Notes: generated from the sequence alone by a model not told the origin. DNA of 64,000 bases from HK1 sp965204915 (GCA_965204915.1 OZ242023.1:3472001-3536000), one strand, 5' to 3'; shown: positions 8,617-18,162, counted from the first letter of the stretch. Translations and numbers: made by a program.

Positions 8617-8744
8617 CGTCATTTCAGCGAGACGCGTTACTTTTACGCTGGCCGCGGCCGTCTGGCCGCGGCCGTCTGGCCGTCATTCCCGCGAAAGCGG
8701 GAATCCATCGCCTGATGCAGGCATTTTGAATCCCGAAACTCGAG
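8564..8744. mobile_element. MITE-like inverted-repeat element, copy A (181 bp)
   Basis: Ends are near-inverted repeats (CTCAAGTTTCGGAAATC and GAATCCCGAAACTCGAG). Internal 26-bp arms starting TGGATTCCCGCTTTCGC and ending GCGAAAGCGGGAATCCA are exact reverse complements. The centre holds a 13-bp tandem duplication (GGCCGCGGCCGTCT unit), making this the longest copy. It has no coding capacity of its own, lies between the small protein and the GTPase gene, and supplies the stop of the former. Confidence 0.85.
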
Positions 8745-8753
8745 TTGGGATAA

Positions 8754-9827
8754 GTGAGCGCCTACTCCGACCTCATTCCCGTCAACGTCCTCACCGGCGC
8801 CCTCGGCAGCGGCAAGACCACGCTGCTCAAGGCGTTGCTGCGCGCCCCGCGCCTGGCCGGCACGATGGTGCTCGTCAACGAGCTGGGCGAGATCGGGATC
8901 GACCACCACCTGGTCGAGCACGCCTCGGAGAGTACGTTGCTGCTGGAGAACGGCTGCCTGTGCTGTGCGATGCGCGACGACCTGAAGGCCGCGCTGAAGG
9001 ACCTGCACTCGCGCCGCGCCCGCGGCGAAATCCCGCGCTACGAGCGCATCGTGGTGGAGACCACGGGGATCGCCGATCCGGTTCCCATCGCCTATACCCT
9101 GCTGGCCGAGCCGGTGCTGCATCACCACTATCGCCTCGGCAACGTGGTCACCGTCGTCGACACGGTCAATGCCCCGGCCCAGCTCGACCGGTTCGAGGAG
9201 GCGGTCCGGCAGGTGGCGCTGGCGGATCGGCTGGTGGCCAGCAAGCTCGACCTCGCCGGCCCTGCCGCCCTGGAGGCGTTGCGCCCGCGGCTTGCGGCGC
9301 TCAACCCCACCGCCCCGATCCTGGCCGCGAACTCGCCCGATCTCGATCCGGTCGATCTTCTCGTCACCGACGTCTACCACCGGCGGTCGAAGGGCCGCGA
9401 GGTGGAGCGCTGGATGCGCTCGACCCGGGAGGCCATGGCCGCGGACGGCGGCCCGGCAGGAGGCGTCCATGGTCCGCATCCGACGGGCATCGCCGCCTTC
9501 TGCTTCACCTTCGACGCGGCGCTCGACTGGACCGCGTTCGGCGTGTGGATGTCGATGCTGCTGCACCGCCACGGCGACCGGGTGCTGCGGATGAAGGGGC
9601 TGCTGAACGTGGCGGGGGTCCCGGGCCCGGTGCTCGTGAACGGCGTCCAGCACCTCGTCCATCCTCCCACCCACCTGGATCGGTGGCCGGACGAGGATCG
9701 GCGCTCGCGGGTGGTGGTGATCTCGACCGGCCTCGGCCGCGAGGCGATCGAGCGCTCCCTCCAGGCATTCAACGCGATCGCGAATCCGGCGCCGACGCGG
9801 GCAGGCGCCGCCCGCGATTCCGCATAG
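8754..9827 (+). CDS. CobW/COG0523-family GTPase (putative metallochaperone)
   Basis: 357 residues from a GTG start. P-loop GALGSGKTTLL at residues 15-25; the family metal-binding motif ENGCLCCAMRDDL (CxCC) near residue 65; VVETTGIADP (Walker B/G3) near 100; ASKLD in place of NKxD near 160. A C-terminal CobW_C domain follows, beginning around residue 245 (FCFTFDAALDW) and including RVLRMKGLLNV. Members use GTP hydrolysis to deliver Zn, Co or similar metals to client enzymes in the cytoplasm. A short Gly-rich insert (ADGGPAGGVHGPHPTG) separates the two domains. The client could be one of the metal-dependent hydrolases nearby, but nothing shows this directly. Confidence 0.9.
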   Translation: MSAYSDLIPVNVLTGALGSGKTTLLKALLRAPRLAGTMVLVNELGEIGIDHHLVEHASESTLLLENGCLCCAMRDDLKAALKDLHSRRARGEIPRYERIVVETTGIADPVPIAYTLLAEPVLHHHYRLGNVVTVVDTVNAPAQLDRFEEAVRQVALADRLVASKLDLAGPAALEALRPRLAALNPTAPILAANSPDLDPVDLLVTDVYHRRSKGREVERWMRSTREAMAADGGPAGGVHGPHPTGIAAFCFTFDAALDWTAFGVWMSMLLHRHGDRVLRMKGLLNVAGVPGPVLVNGVQHLVHPPTHLDRWPDEDRRSRVVVISTGLGREAIERSLQAFNAIANPAPTRAGAARDSA

Positions 9828-9937
9828 CGGGATCGCCAGGCGACCGCGCCGGCGGTCGCCGCTCGCAATCCGGGACGCAGGCGGGACCATCGCCGGCTCG
9901 ATGCACGGCACCACGGCCCGCTTCGCAAGTCGGTCGG

Positions 9938-10459
9938 CTACCTCGGACTGCTCCCCGACGCCACCCCCGGCCGCCGGGGCCGCCATCCCCGGCGGAAGGC
10001 GCGGATGAGCTGGTGCAGGAGATAGAACAGGATGATCAGGATGACGAGCAGCACGATGGACGCCAGGCGCCGGCCGAATCCGGCATCGAGCACCGGCCCG
10101 CCGCTCATCAGGTGCTCGCCCAGCATCTCGACCGACTGCAACGTGGCCCCGGCCACGAAGATGACGCCGGTGAGAACCGCGATCTGGAGGGTATCGTAGA
10201 CTAGCCCCTCCACGTCCAGCTCCGTGACCGCACGGAACATGTTCTGCCGGAAGGACTGCCAGTGGGCGACCGCGTATGCGACCACCCCGACCAGGGAGGC
10301 GAACCAGAACAGGACGTTGCTGAAATGGACGTTGGGGATCGCGGCGGCCAGGTAGTCCTGGAACGGCTGGTAGAAGTACAGAAAGATCAGCGCGACGGCG
10401 ATCGCGACGAGAATGATCCAGAATCGAGGTCTGCGGTGCCTGGTCTGGTCGTCGGTCAT
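9938..10459 (-). CDS. Predicted membrane protein of unknown function
   Basis: 173 residues with a basic N-terminus (MTDDQTRHRRPRF) and four hydrophobic stretches: about residues 13-30, 45-65, 90-110 and 135-155, the last with VLLVILIILFYLLHQLI. Arginine-rich flanks suggest the inside-positive ends. The tail is basic and Gly/Pro-rich. I do not recognise a family. It is transcribed opposite to its neighbours, and its start faces the first secreted protease across a 224-base divergent region. Confidence 0.7.
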   Translation of the reverse strand: MTDDQTRHRRPRFWIILVAIAVALIFLYFYQPFQDYLAAAIPNVHFSNVLFWFASLVGVVAYAVAHWQSFRQNMFRAVTELDVEGLVYDTLQIAVLTGVIFVAGATLQSVEMLGEHLMSGGPVLDAGFGRRLASIVLLVILIILFYLLHQLIRAFRRGWRPRRPGVASGSSPR

Positions 10460-10683
10460 GGTAGGTTGCCGGAAAGACGCCCTGCGGCGGCTCCCCGCCC
10501 CGTGGTTCGACCCGGTTCGGACGGCGTAATCGTAGACGAATCTCTCGCGTCAGGCACGATCTCCGCTTCTCGTGCGAGGCTCCGGCGAGGCCACCGCCGG
10601 CGGCAACCCCTTCAACGAGGCAGCCCATGGCGAATCGCCCATCCGCACACCATCCCGCTTCGCCCGCTCCCGGAGCCCGGTTC

Positions 10684-13600
10684 ATGAACATCCCGGTGGA
10701 ACGTCACGACGAGTCCCCGCGGTCCCGGGGACCGCGCCCCATGACGACGGCGCTGATCGCCGGCGTCCTTGCCGCAAGCCTCTTCGCCCTGCCCCCGGTC
10801 GCCGGCGCTCAAGCCACCGGCGTCGCGGCCGTGCCTCCCCTCATCGTGTTCGGGCAGGAACGCAGCCCCGATGCCGGTGGAAGCGCTCCGGGCCTGACGC
10901 ACGAGCAGGCCGCCGCGCTGGAGAGGCTTCGCAGCGACCCGCTGGTGTCGGAGCTTCGGCTCGCGCGCAGCACCCCCGAGGCGCTGGCGGCCACGGTGGC
11001 GGCGCGCGCGCTCTCCCTGCCCGTGCCGCAGGGCGGGGAGGCGCTTTCGTTCACCGCAGTCCGCGTCGAGCACCACGACGAGGGCATGGTGAGCCTGCGC
11101 GCCGGGAGCGCCGAGTTCGGCAACAGCGCCTCCTTCGTCGTGCAGGGCGCCGACGTCCTGGGCTCCTTCCAGCACGACGGGGAGACTTGGCGCGTGGACC
11201 CGCTTGGCGGCGGATTGACCGCGGTCTACCGCTACGACACCTCGAACCTGCTCATGGACCCGCCTGGCTGGGGGATGCGGCAGAGGCTCTACGCGCCGGA
11301 GCCGACGCCGATGGACGACGCGGGCGCCTCCGTCGAGGGCGCCGACACCGGCGACACCATCGACCTGATGGTGGTCTACACCCCCGCAGCCGCCGCAATG
11401 GGCAACATCGACCTGTTCATCCGGAGCGCGCTCGACAACACGCACGACAGCTACGAGAAAAGCAACATCGGGTTCCGGCTCCGGCTCGTGCACAAGGCGC
11501 AGGTGGACTACACGCAACACCCCAGCGACATGGTGCAGGACCTCCGCCGGCTCTCGGACCTGAACCGGTCCGGGAGGCGGGGGGCGAATGACGGATACAT
11601 GGACGAGGTCCACGACCTGCGCGACCGCTACGGGGCGGACCTCGTCGCGCTGTTCGTGGCCCGGCCCGCAAGCCGTGTTTGCGGCGTCGCATGGATACCG
11701 CCATTCGGCAGGTTCCCGACGGAAGACTTCGAATCCCTGGGGTTCTCCGTCAACGCCCGAAGCTGCGAAACAACGAGCGGGCGAGTATTCGCGCACGAGG
11801 TAGGCCACAACCAGGGAGCGCGGCACGATCCGTACAACTCGCCGGGGGACTGCCCGACGGGGCCGGATTCCTGCGACGGGCAGGGGAACTTCCCCTGGCG
11901 CTACGGACGCTGCAACACCGAGCAGGGATGGCGCACGGTGATGGCCTACCAATCGACCCCGAACGGACGGTGCATGCAGTCCACGGTCCGGTTCTCAAGC
12001 CCCGCCGTCACTTTCCGCGGCACTCCCACCGGGGACGCGGCCCGGCGCGACAACCGCCGGGTGCTGCTGGAGACGGCGCGGCGCGTCGCCAACTTCCGGC
12101 AGTCGAAGACGGAGCCGCCCCCGCCACCACCCCCGCCACCACCCCCGCCGAACAGCCTCCAGGCCACCCTGCCCTACGTCGCCCCGGCCGGCGGCGGGCT
12201 CCACCCCTCCCTGGTGCGGGTGCTCAACGACTCGGCGCAGCCGAACACGGTGCAGGTGACGGGCTACGACGACACCGGGCGGCGCTTCGGTCCGGTGCCG
12301 CTGTCCATCGCCGCGCGCGAGGCCGCGACGCTCACCTCCGCCGCCCTGGAGTCGGGAGGGTCCGGGTTCGCGGGCCTCGGCGACGGGGCCGGCTGGTGGC
12401 GCCTGGAGCTCAGCGGCGAGCGCCCCTTCCGCGCGGGCATGTACTACCGCACCGCGGATGGGTTCATGGCGGAGCTTACGGCTCCGATTGCCGGGGAGCA
12501 GGACGGCTCGGGACAGTGGGCTTACGACGTGGGGTTCTTCAACCCGGGGAGCAACACCTCGAAGGTGAGCCGGCTGCGCTTGGCGAACCCCAACGACCAG
12601 GCGGCCCAGGTGGTCGTCGCGGGGCGTGACGACCGGGGCCGGGAGGCGCCGAGGGGGACGGTGAGGGTCACGCTGCCCGCGCAGGGCGCGACGACGCTCA
12701 CGGCGCGGGCGCTCGAGAACGGCGGGAGCGGATTCACGGGCCGTCTGGGCGACGGCGCGGGCAAGTGGCGGCTGACGGTGACGGCGGACCGTCCGGTGCA
12801 GGTGATGAGCCTGCTGCACGCGGTGCAGACCGGGCACCTGGCCAACCTCTCGGCCATTGCGCAAGGGGCGCAGGGAAGCGCGCCGCCGCCACCGCCGCCG
12901 CCGCCGGAGATCGCCCCGGACCTGGTGGTCCAGTCGCCATCGGTCAGCGACGGCAGCCTGAATCCAGGGGCGAGGTTCACGCTGAGCGCGGAGGTCCGCA
13001 ACCGGGGCGGCGGACCGTCTGCCGCGACGACGTTGCGCTACTACCGCTCGTCGGACGCGACGATCTCGAGGTCGGATACGATCGTCGGCACGGACGTGGT
13101 CGGCAGCCTCTCCGCGTCCGGAACAAGCCCCGAGTCCATTACCCTGACCGCGCCGACGACCGGGGGCACGTACTATTGGGGTGCCTGCGTGGATAGCGTG
13201 GCGGATGAATCCGCCACCGGGAACAACTGCTCGAGCGCAGTGCGTACGAGGGTGAGTACGACGGTGAATGTGCCGGACCTCAGCGTCGTGGACGCCACCC
13301 TCGATATATTCCCAACCATCTCGCGGGCGGTCTGGAGCATGGACGTACACAACCTCGGGCGCGCGCGAAGCCCGGAAACGACGGCGCGTGTCAGGTCCCG
13401 GGGACGGACACTGGATACGGACTCGCTCCATGCGCTCTCACCAAGATCAATCTTCGGGTTCGCATGGGGGGCGTTCACGACAAACCTGCCCCAACGCGGG
13501 GACAGTGTGACCTTCTGTGTCGATGCCGTCCCCAACGAACGAAACACCGGAAACAACTGCCTGTCGGGCACGATCACAGCGTCCGGCAACACGGGGCAAA

Positions 13601-13728
13601 GCAAGGCGGAAACGGGTGTGATTGCACGAGACGCACAGGTGTCCAATCCGCAGGCACTGCGGCGGGCATTCGAAGCGGAGCGCGCCCGACTCCAAGCCCA
13701 AGAGCAAGCCGCCGTGCACGCGCAGTAG
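10684..13728 (+). CDS. Secreted metzincin-type zinc metalloprotease with shared C-terminal module and CARDB-like domains (paralogue 1)
   Basis: 1014 residues from this ATG. The start is chosen because a CGGAG lies 9 bases upstream and because paralogue 2 has an equivalent start exactly 19 residues before the shared MT(T/M)ALI(A/T)G signal peptide; ATG 10627 and 10741 are alternatives. The signal peptide ends near AGAQA. The catalytic domain has DLMVVYTPAAAAMGN and the zinc motif HEVGHNQGARHD near residue 370 (HExxHxxxxxH). A Pro-rich linker leads to the two-part module (SLVRVLND...; RLRLANPN...DGAGKWRLTV), a second Pro linker, and CARDB-like repeats (DLVVQSPSVSDGSL; DLSVVDATLD). It lacks the DUF4189 tail found in paralogue 2. 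Confidence 0.88.
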   Translation: MNIPVERHDESPRSRGPRPMTTALIAGVLAASLFALPPVAGAQATGVAAVPPLIVFGQERSPDAGGSAPGLTHEQAAALERLRSDPLVSELRLARSTPEALAATVAARALSLPVPQGGEALSFTAVRVEHHDEGMVSLRAGSAEFGNSASFVVQGADVLGSFQHDGETWRVDPLGGGLTAVYRYDTSNLLMDPPGWGMRQRLYAPEPTPMDDAGASVEGADTGDTIDLMVVYTPAAAAMGNIDLFIRSALDNTHDSYEKSNIGFRLRLVHKAQVDYTQHPSDMVQDLRRLSDLNRSGRRGANDGYMDEVHDLRDRYGADLVALFVARPASRVCGVAWIPPFGRFPTEDFESLGFSVNARSCETTSGRVFAHEVGHNQGARHDPYNSPGDCPTGPDSCDGQGNFPWRYGRCNTEQGWRTVMAYQSTPNGRCMQSTVRFSSPAVTFRGTPTGDAARRDNRRVLLETARRVANFRQSKTEPPPPPPPPPPPPNSLQATLPYVAPAGGGLHPSLVRVLNDSAQPNTVQVTGYDDTGRRFGPVPLSIAAREAATLTSAALESGGSGFAGLGDGAGWWRLELSGERPFRAGMYYRTADGFMAELTAPIAGEQDGSGQWAYDVGFFNPGSNTSKVSRLRLANPNDQAAQVVVAGRDDRGREAPRGTVRVTLPAQGATTLTARALENGGSGFTGRLGDGAGKWRLTVTADRPVQVMSLLHAVQTGHLANLSAIAQGAQGSAPPPPPPPPEIAPDLVVQSPSVSDGSLNPGARFTLSAEVRNRGGGPSAATTLRYYRSSDATISRSDTIVGTDVVGSLSASGTSPESITLTAPTTGGTYYWGACVDSVADESATGNNCSSAVRTRVSTTVNVPDLSVVDATLDIFPTISRAVWSMDVHNLGRARSPETTARVRSRGRTLDTDSLHALSPRSIFGFAWGAFTTNLPQRGDSVTFCVDAVPNERNTGNNCLSGTITASGNTGQSKAETGVIARDAQVSNPQALRRAFEAERARLQAQEQAAVHAQ

Positions 13729-13746
13729 GCACCAAGGACCCAATGC

Positions 13747-13862
13747 CCTTTCGAGCTGTCTGTGGCGGGGTACTCGCAGTGCAGAGCCCCCGTCGATACC
13801 TCCTCCGGCCGTAGCGCTTCGTATTGCAATGCGAATGCCCAGGCAGCGGCTCCGTCCGTCTC
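13747..13862 (+). pseudogene. Remnant of a DUF4189-type C-terminal domain
   Basis: Just downstream of, and in the same frame as, the first protease but beyond its TAG stop, the sequence reads AGYSQCRAPVDTSSGRSASYCN. This matches the final part of the DUF4189 domain in the second protease (DGYSQC...NVSFCN) in cysteine spacing. The rest of the domain is missing. It looks like the leftover end of a domain once attached to protease 1, or of a deleted third paralogue. Confidence 0.6.
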
Positions 13863-14077
13863 ATGGGGCACCTCCTCATCGGGAGACCCCATGAAACCGG
13901 ACAATCGACGTGCTGCTACACCGGACAGACTACAAGCTCCTGACAGCTCACATGGCATTGGACAGTTCCATACTTCCCAATGCACGAGCAGGGTGCGCTA
14001 CACTTTTCCCGAAGGGGCCGCGCCCTGTGCAAGCTCGGCCAGGAAACCATCGCCGCCCTCACCCTGCGAGAACCGCC

Positions 14078-17000
14078 GTGACAGCGCCCCGCACCACGCC
14101 CATCGTGCGGTCGGAACTCGACCGATCGCGCCGCATGACGATGGCGCTGATCACCGGCGTCCTCGCCGCAAGCCTCTTCGCCCTGCCCCCGGTCGCCGGT
14201 GCCCAAGCCACCGGCGTCGCGACCGTGCCTCCCCTCATCGTGTTCGGGCAGGAGCGCAGCCCCGATGTCGGTGCAAGCGCTCCGGGCCTGACGCACGAGC
14301 AGGCCGCCACCCTGGAAGCCATCCGGACCGACCCACTGGTCTCCGAGCTCCACGTCGGCCGCAGCGAAGCCGCCGCGCTGGCGGCGGTGCCGGTCGCACG
14401 GGCGCTGTCCATCCCCGTCCCGGGGAGCGCACGGGGCGCATTCGCCTTCACCGGCGTGAATGTGGTGCACAACGCCGAAGGCATGGTGAGCCTGTCCGCG
14501 CGCGATATCGCAAACGACACGTCGGTCTCGCTGGTGGTGCAGGGGGCCGACGTCCTGGGGTCGATCGAGCACGGGGACGGGACCTGGCGGGTGGCCCCGC
14601 TGGGCGGGGGCCTGACCGCGGTCTACCGCTACGACACGTCGGGCCTTCGGATGGACCCGCCGGGATGGGGAATGCGCCAGAAGCTGCTCGCGCCCGAGCC
14701 GAGGCCGATGGATGACGCGGGGGCCTCGGTCGAAGGAACGGACACGGGCGACGTCATCGACCTGATGGTGGTCTACACGCCGGCGGCGGCCGCGCTGGGC
14801 AACATCGATGCGTTCATCCAGTTCGCGCTGAACAACACCCACGAGGCCTACCGGAACAGCAACATCGAGTTCCGGCTCCGGCTCGTGCACAAGGCGCAGG
14901 TGGACTACACCCAGCACGAAAACATGGGGAATGACCTCCTCTGCCTGGATAGTCCCGATGACGGCTGCATGGACGAGGTCCACGGCCTGCGCGACCGCTA
15001 CGGAGCGGACCTCGTCGCGCTGTTGGTGGCGGGACCCGCAGGCGGTCTCGGTCTCTGCGGCGTCGCATGGGTACCGGACTACAACAAGTACCCGACGGAC
15101 AACTTCGACACGTGGGCGTTCTCCGTGACCGGCAGGCACTGCGAGTCCACCAACTACCGCGTCTTCGCGCACGAGCTGGGCCACAACCAGGGAGCGATGC
15201 ACGACCCGTACAACGCGGGGTGTTGGGAAGACCCGGACGTGTGCTTCGATGGCGAGAACTTCCCTTGGCGCTTCGGACGCTGCAACACCGAGCAGGGATG
15301 GCGCACGGTGATGGCCTACCAATCGACCCTGGACGGACTGTGCGTGCAGTCCGCGGCCCGGTTCTCGAGCCCCGCCGTCACTTTCCGCGGCACTCCCACC
15401 GGGGACGCGGCCCGGCGCGACAACCGCCGGGTGCTGCTGGAGACGGCGCGGCGTGTCGCCAACTTCCGGCAGTCGAAGACGGAGGAGCCGCCCCCGCCCC
15501 CGCCCCCGCCGAACAGCCTCCAGGCCACCCTGCCCTACGTCGCCCCGGCCGGCGGCGGGCTCCACCCCTCCCTGGTGCGGGTGCTCAACGACTCGGCGCA
15601 GCCGAACACGGTGCAGGTGACGGGCTACGACGACACCGGACGGCGCTTCGGCCCGGAGCGGCTGTCGCTGGGCGCACACGAGGCGACCACGCTCACCACC
15701 ACCGACCTGGAGTCGGGAAGGTCCGGGTTCGCGGGCCTCGGCGACGGGGCCGGCTGGTGGCGCCTGGAGCTCGAAGGCGAGCGTCCCTTCCGCGCCGGCA
15801 TGTACTACCGCACCGCGGACCGGTTCATGGCAGAACTCTCGGCTCCGGTGGCCGGGGAGGAAGATGGGGGGAGCTGGCGCTACGACGTGGGGTTCTTCAA
15901 CCCGGGGAGCAACACCTCGAAGGTGAGCCGGCTGCGCTTGGCAAACCCCACCGACCAAGAAGCCCAAGTGGTCGTCGCGGGGCGCGACGACCGGGGCCGG
16001 GAGGCGCCGGAGGGGACGGTGGGGGTCACGCTGCCCGCGCAGGGCGCGGCGACGCTCACGGCGCAGGCGCTGGAGAACGGGGGAAGCGGATTCACGGGCC
16101 GTCTGGGCGACGGCGCGGGCAAGTGGCGGCTGACGGTGACGGCGGACCGGCCGGTGGTGGTGATGAGCCTGCTGCATGCGGTGCAGACCGGGCACTTGGC
16201 CAACCTCTCGGCCATCGCGCAAGGGGCGCAGGGCAGTGCACCACCGCCGCCGCCACCACCACCCCCGCCGGAGGCCGGCCCGGACCTGGTGGTCGGGCTG
16301 CCGGTGGTCGACAACTGCAGCCTGGAGGCAGGAGAAGCGTTCATCCTGAGCGCGGAGGTCCGCAACCAGGGCGACGCAGCGTCTGCCGCGACGACGTTGC
16401 GGTATTACCGCTCGTCGGACACGACGATCTCAAGGTCGGATACGCCCGTCGGCACGGCCGCGGTCGGCAGCCTCTCCGCTTCCGGGACCAGCACCGAATC
16501 CATCGATCTGACGGCCCCGGCGAGCGACGGTACGTACTACTACGGAGCGTGTGTCGATGCCGTGGCCGGGGAGTCCGACAGCCGGAACAACTGCTCCTCG
16601 TCCGACGCCGTCACGGTTGGGCAACCGCTCGGCTATTGGGGCGCGATAGCGGCCGGTTGGACGGGACCATGCTGCGATGGGGACCACGGCTGGGGTGCTG
16701 CTTGGGATTTCTGCGGCCAGGCTGCAGCCGTATCAGCGGCGGAGTACGGGTGCCGAAGGGCCGGAGGGCAGGACTGCCGGTCGTGGGTGGCGTTCCCGCT
16801 GTGCGGTGCCCTGGCCTATGGAATCACACCGGGAGAGGGTCGCGGGTTGTTCGGCGGCGCCGGGGCTACGAGGGCCACGGCAGAGGAGGATGCCCTGGCG
16901 GACTGCCGGGTGGACGGGTATTCCCAGTGCAGTCTCTCCACCTGGGAGCAGGGCAACGTGTCGTTCTGCAACCAGGGCGCCGCGGGGGCGGCTCGGGCCG

Positions 17001-17155
17001 AACCGCAGGCGCTGCACGGCATGGCGGAGTCTCCACCCGGGACATCGAGCCCCGGGTTGCATCTCATACCGGACCGATCCCCGAGACCTGTTGTGGAAGA
17101 ACCTCGAGTTTCGGGATTCGCTGACCGAAATGGATTCCCGCTTTCGCGGGAATGA
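14078..17155 (+). CDS. Secreted metzincin-type zinc metalloprotease with DUF4189 tail (paralogue 2)
   Basis: 1025 residues from GTG 14078, placed 19 residues before the shared MTMALITG signal peptide as in paralogue 1; ATG 14135 is an alternative. The zinc motif HELGHNQGAMHD lies near residue 364 with conserved Cys around it (CNTEQGWRTVMAYQS). Proline linkers flank the same two-part module as in paralogue 1, followed by one CARDB-like domain (DLVVGLPVVDNCSLE) and then a DUF4189 domain at about 850-970 (YWGAIAAGW, several paired Cys). DUF4189 is often secreted. The last residues (VSGFADRNGFPLSRE) and the stop come from an inverted-repeat element. Blocks such as 15370-15480 are nearly identical to paralogue 1, implying recent duplication or gene conversion. 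Confidence 0.88.
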   Translation: MTAPRTTPIVRSELDRSRRMTMALITGVLAASLFALPPVAGAQATGVATVPPLIVFGQERSPDVGASAPGLTHEQAATLEAIRTDPLVSELHVGRSEAAALAAVPVARALSIPVPGSARGAFAFTGVNVVHNAEGMVSLSARDIANDTSVSLVVQGADVLGSIEHGDGTWRVAPLGGGLTAVYRYDTSGLRMDPPGWGMRQKLLAPEPRPMDDAGASVEGTDTGDVIDLMVVYTPAAAALGNIDAFIQFALNNTHEAYRNSNIEFRLRLVHKAQVDYTQHENMGNDLLCLDSPDDGCMDEVHGLRDRYGADLVALLVAGPAGGLGLCGVAWVPDYNKYPTDNFDTWAFSVTGRHCESTNYRVFAHELGHNQGAMHDPYNAGCWEDPDVCFDGENFPWRFGRCNTEQGWRTVMAYQSTLDGLCVQSAARFSSPAVTFRGTPTGDAARRDNRRVLLETARRVANFRQSKTEEPPPPPPPPNSLQATLPYVAPAGGGLHPSLVRVLNDSAQPNTVQVTGYDDTGRRFGPERLSLGAHEATTLTTTDLESGRSGFAGLGDGAGWWRLELEGERPFRAGMYYRTADRFMAELSAPVAGEEDGGSWRYDVGFFNPGSNTSKVSRLRLANPTDQEAQVVVAGRDDRGREAPEGTVGVTLPAQGAATLTAQALENGGSGFTGRLGDGAGKWRLTVTADRPVVVMSLLHAVQTGHLANLSAIAQGAQGSAPPPPPPPPPPEAGPDLVVGLPVVDNCSLEAGEAFILSAEVRNQGDAASAATTLRYYRSSDTTISRSDTPVGTAAVGSLSASGTSTESIDLTAPASDGTYYYGACVDAVAGESDSRNNCSSSDAVTVGQPLGYWGAIAAGWTGPCCDGDHGWGAAWDFCGQAAAVSAAEYGCRRAGGQDCRSWVAFPLCGALAYGITPGEGRGLFGGAGATRATAEEDALADCRVDGYSQCSLSTWEQGNVSFCNQGAAGAARAEPQALHGMAESPPGTSSPGLHLIPDRSPRPVVEEPRVSGFADRNGFPLSRE

Positions 17156-17270
17156 CGGCCAGACGGCCACGGCCAGCGTAAAAGCAACGTGTCTCGCTGA
17201 AATGACGTCATTCCCGCGAAAGCGGGAATCCATCGCCTGATTCAAGGTATTTTGAATCCCGAAACTTGAG
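17103..17270. mobile_element. MITE-like inverted-repeat element, copy B (168 bp)
   Basis: Left end CTCGAGTTTCGGGATTC and right end GAATCCCGAAACTTGAG are inverted repeats with one mismatch; the internal 26-bp arms are exact reverse complements (CTTTCG/CGAAAG variant). It overlaps the 3' end of protease paralogue 2 and provides its stop. The region from here to the folA start holds no other feature I can name. Confidence 0.88.
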
Positions 17271-17450
17271 GAAGAACGATAGGCGCGGGTCGCATGGAGG
17301 CGAGCAAGCCGGACCATCGGAGGTGCCGATAGCCGGTTGGTGGTCCGCGTTTCGAGGGCGGCAAGCTCGGCCTTCGAGGCAAGGGTGTTCGTGAGTCCTG
17401 TTTCGCCCAGGGCACGTCCGGATCATTCGGGACGAGGATCGAAGGAAACG

Positions 17451-18005
17451 ATGTTCGGCAAGCCCGTCACCGTCATCGCCGCGATGGCGCGCAACCGCGC
17501 CATCGGCTACGAAGGCCGCGTGCCCTGGGATCTGCCGGGGGACATGAGGCGGTTCCGGCGGCTCACGATGGGGTGCCCGGTCATCGTCGGGCAACGCACT
17601 TTCGACGGGCTCGACCGCCCGCTGGACGGCCGCACGGTGATCGTCCTGGGCCGGGCAGGAAAGCCGGTGCAGGTGGGAGGCGGGACCATGGACAGCGCAG
17701 TGCTCGATGCGCTGGAAGCGGCCGAGGACGCTCCGGGCGAACGGATCTGGATCGCCGGAGGCGCCGCCACCTACCGGCGGTTGACGGGACTGGCGGACGG
17801 TATCGACCTGACGGTGGTGGACACCGAGGTGGCGGCGGACACCTGGATGCCGGACATCGACCCCGGCGCCTGGCAGGAAGCGGCCCGGCGGCCCGGACCG
17901 TCGGGTGGTCCGGAAGGTCTCACCAGCACCATCGTGCAGTACCTGCGCCGGACGCGGAACGCGGGACGGCGCACGGAGGCGCCGGCCACCGTCGATTGGG
18001 AGTAG
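17451..18005 (+). CDS. folA: Dihydrofolate reductase
   Basis: 184 residues; ATG preceded by GAAGGAAACG. It reduces dihydrofolate to tetrahydrofolate with NADPH in the cytoplasm. Family features: VTVIAAMARNRAIGYEGRVPW at the N-terminus (substrate and cofactor loop), DLPGDMRRFRRLT with the acidic/arginine substrate helix, PVIVGQRTFDGL, GRTVIVLGR, and IWIAGGAATYRRL near residue 103 (the GGxxxY cofactor motif). ELTVVD-like DLTVVDTEVAAD follows. The ending extends about 20 residues past the usual C-terminus. An alternative upstream ATG at 17337 would add a non-conserved leader. It sits alone between two secreted-protein genes with no thyA next to it. Confidence 0.92.
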   Translation: MFGKPVTVIAAMARNRAIGYEGRVPWDLPGDMRRFRRLTMGCPVIVGQRTFDGLDRPLDGRTVIVLGRAGKPVQVGGGTMDSAVLDALEAAEDAPGERIWIAGGAATYRRLTGLADGIDLTVVDTEVAADTWMPDIDPGAWQEAARRPGPSGGPEGLTSTIVQYLRRTRNAGRRTEAPATVDWE

Positions 18006-18117
18006 CCGTCCGGAGCGCGGCAACAGCGTGCTCTTCCCGGCGCCGTCGGCGCCGATGACGGCGGCCACCGTGCCGCCCGGAACGCCCATGCCGACGTCGC
18101 GCGGCGCAACCACCTCT
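18003..18117 (-). pseudogene. Fragment of an ABC transporter ATP-binding protein (Walker A region)
   Basis: On the minus strand this reads GVPGGTVAAVIGADGAGKST followed by LL and a short tail, a typical N-terminal piece of a branched-chain-type ABC ATPase around its Walker A. No start region, signature or Walker B is found on either side; the folA end and the start region of the next gene border it. It is best read as a decayed gene fragment, possibly of a LivF/LivG-type protein. Confidence 0.65.
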
Positions 18118-18162
18118 CCCGCCTGCGCCGGTATGATCGGGGCAGTCGCAAGGAGGTCGGCC

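Noticed and set aside
8564..8744. The hairpin repeats as ordinary transcription terminators
   Set aside because: They lack a T-tract, occur as paired arms within a larger element with terminal inverted repeats, and recur at four unrelated sites.
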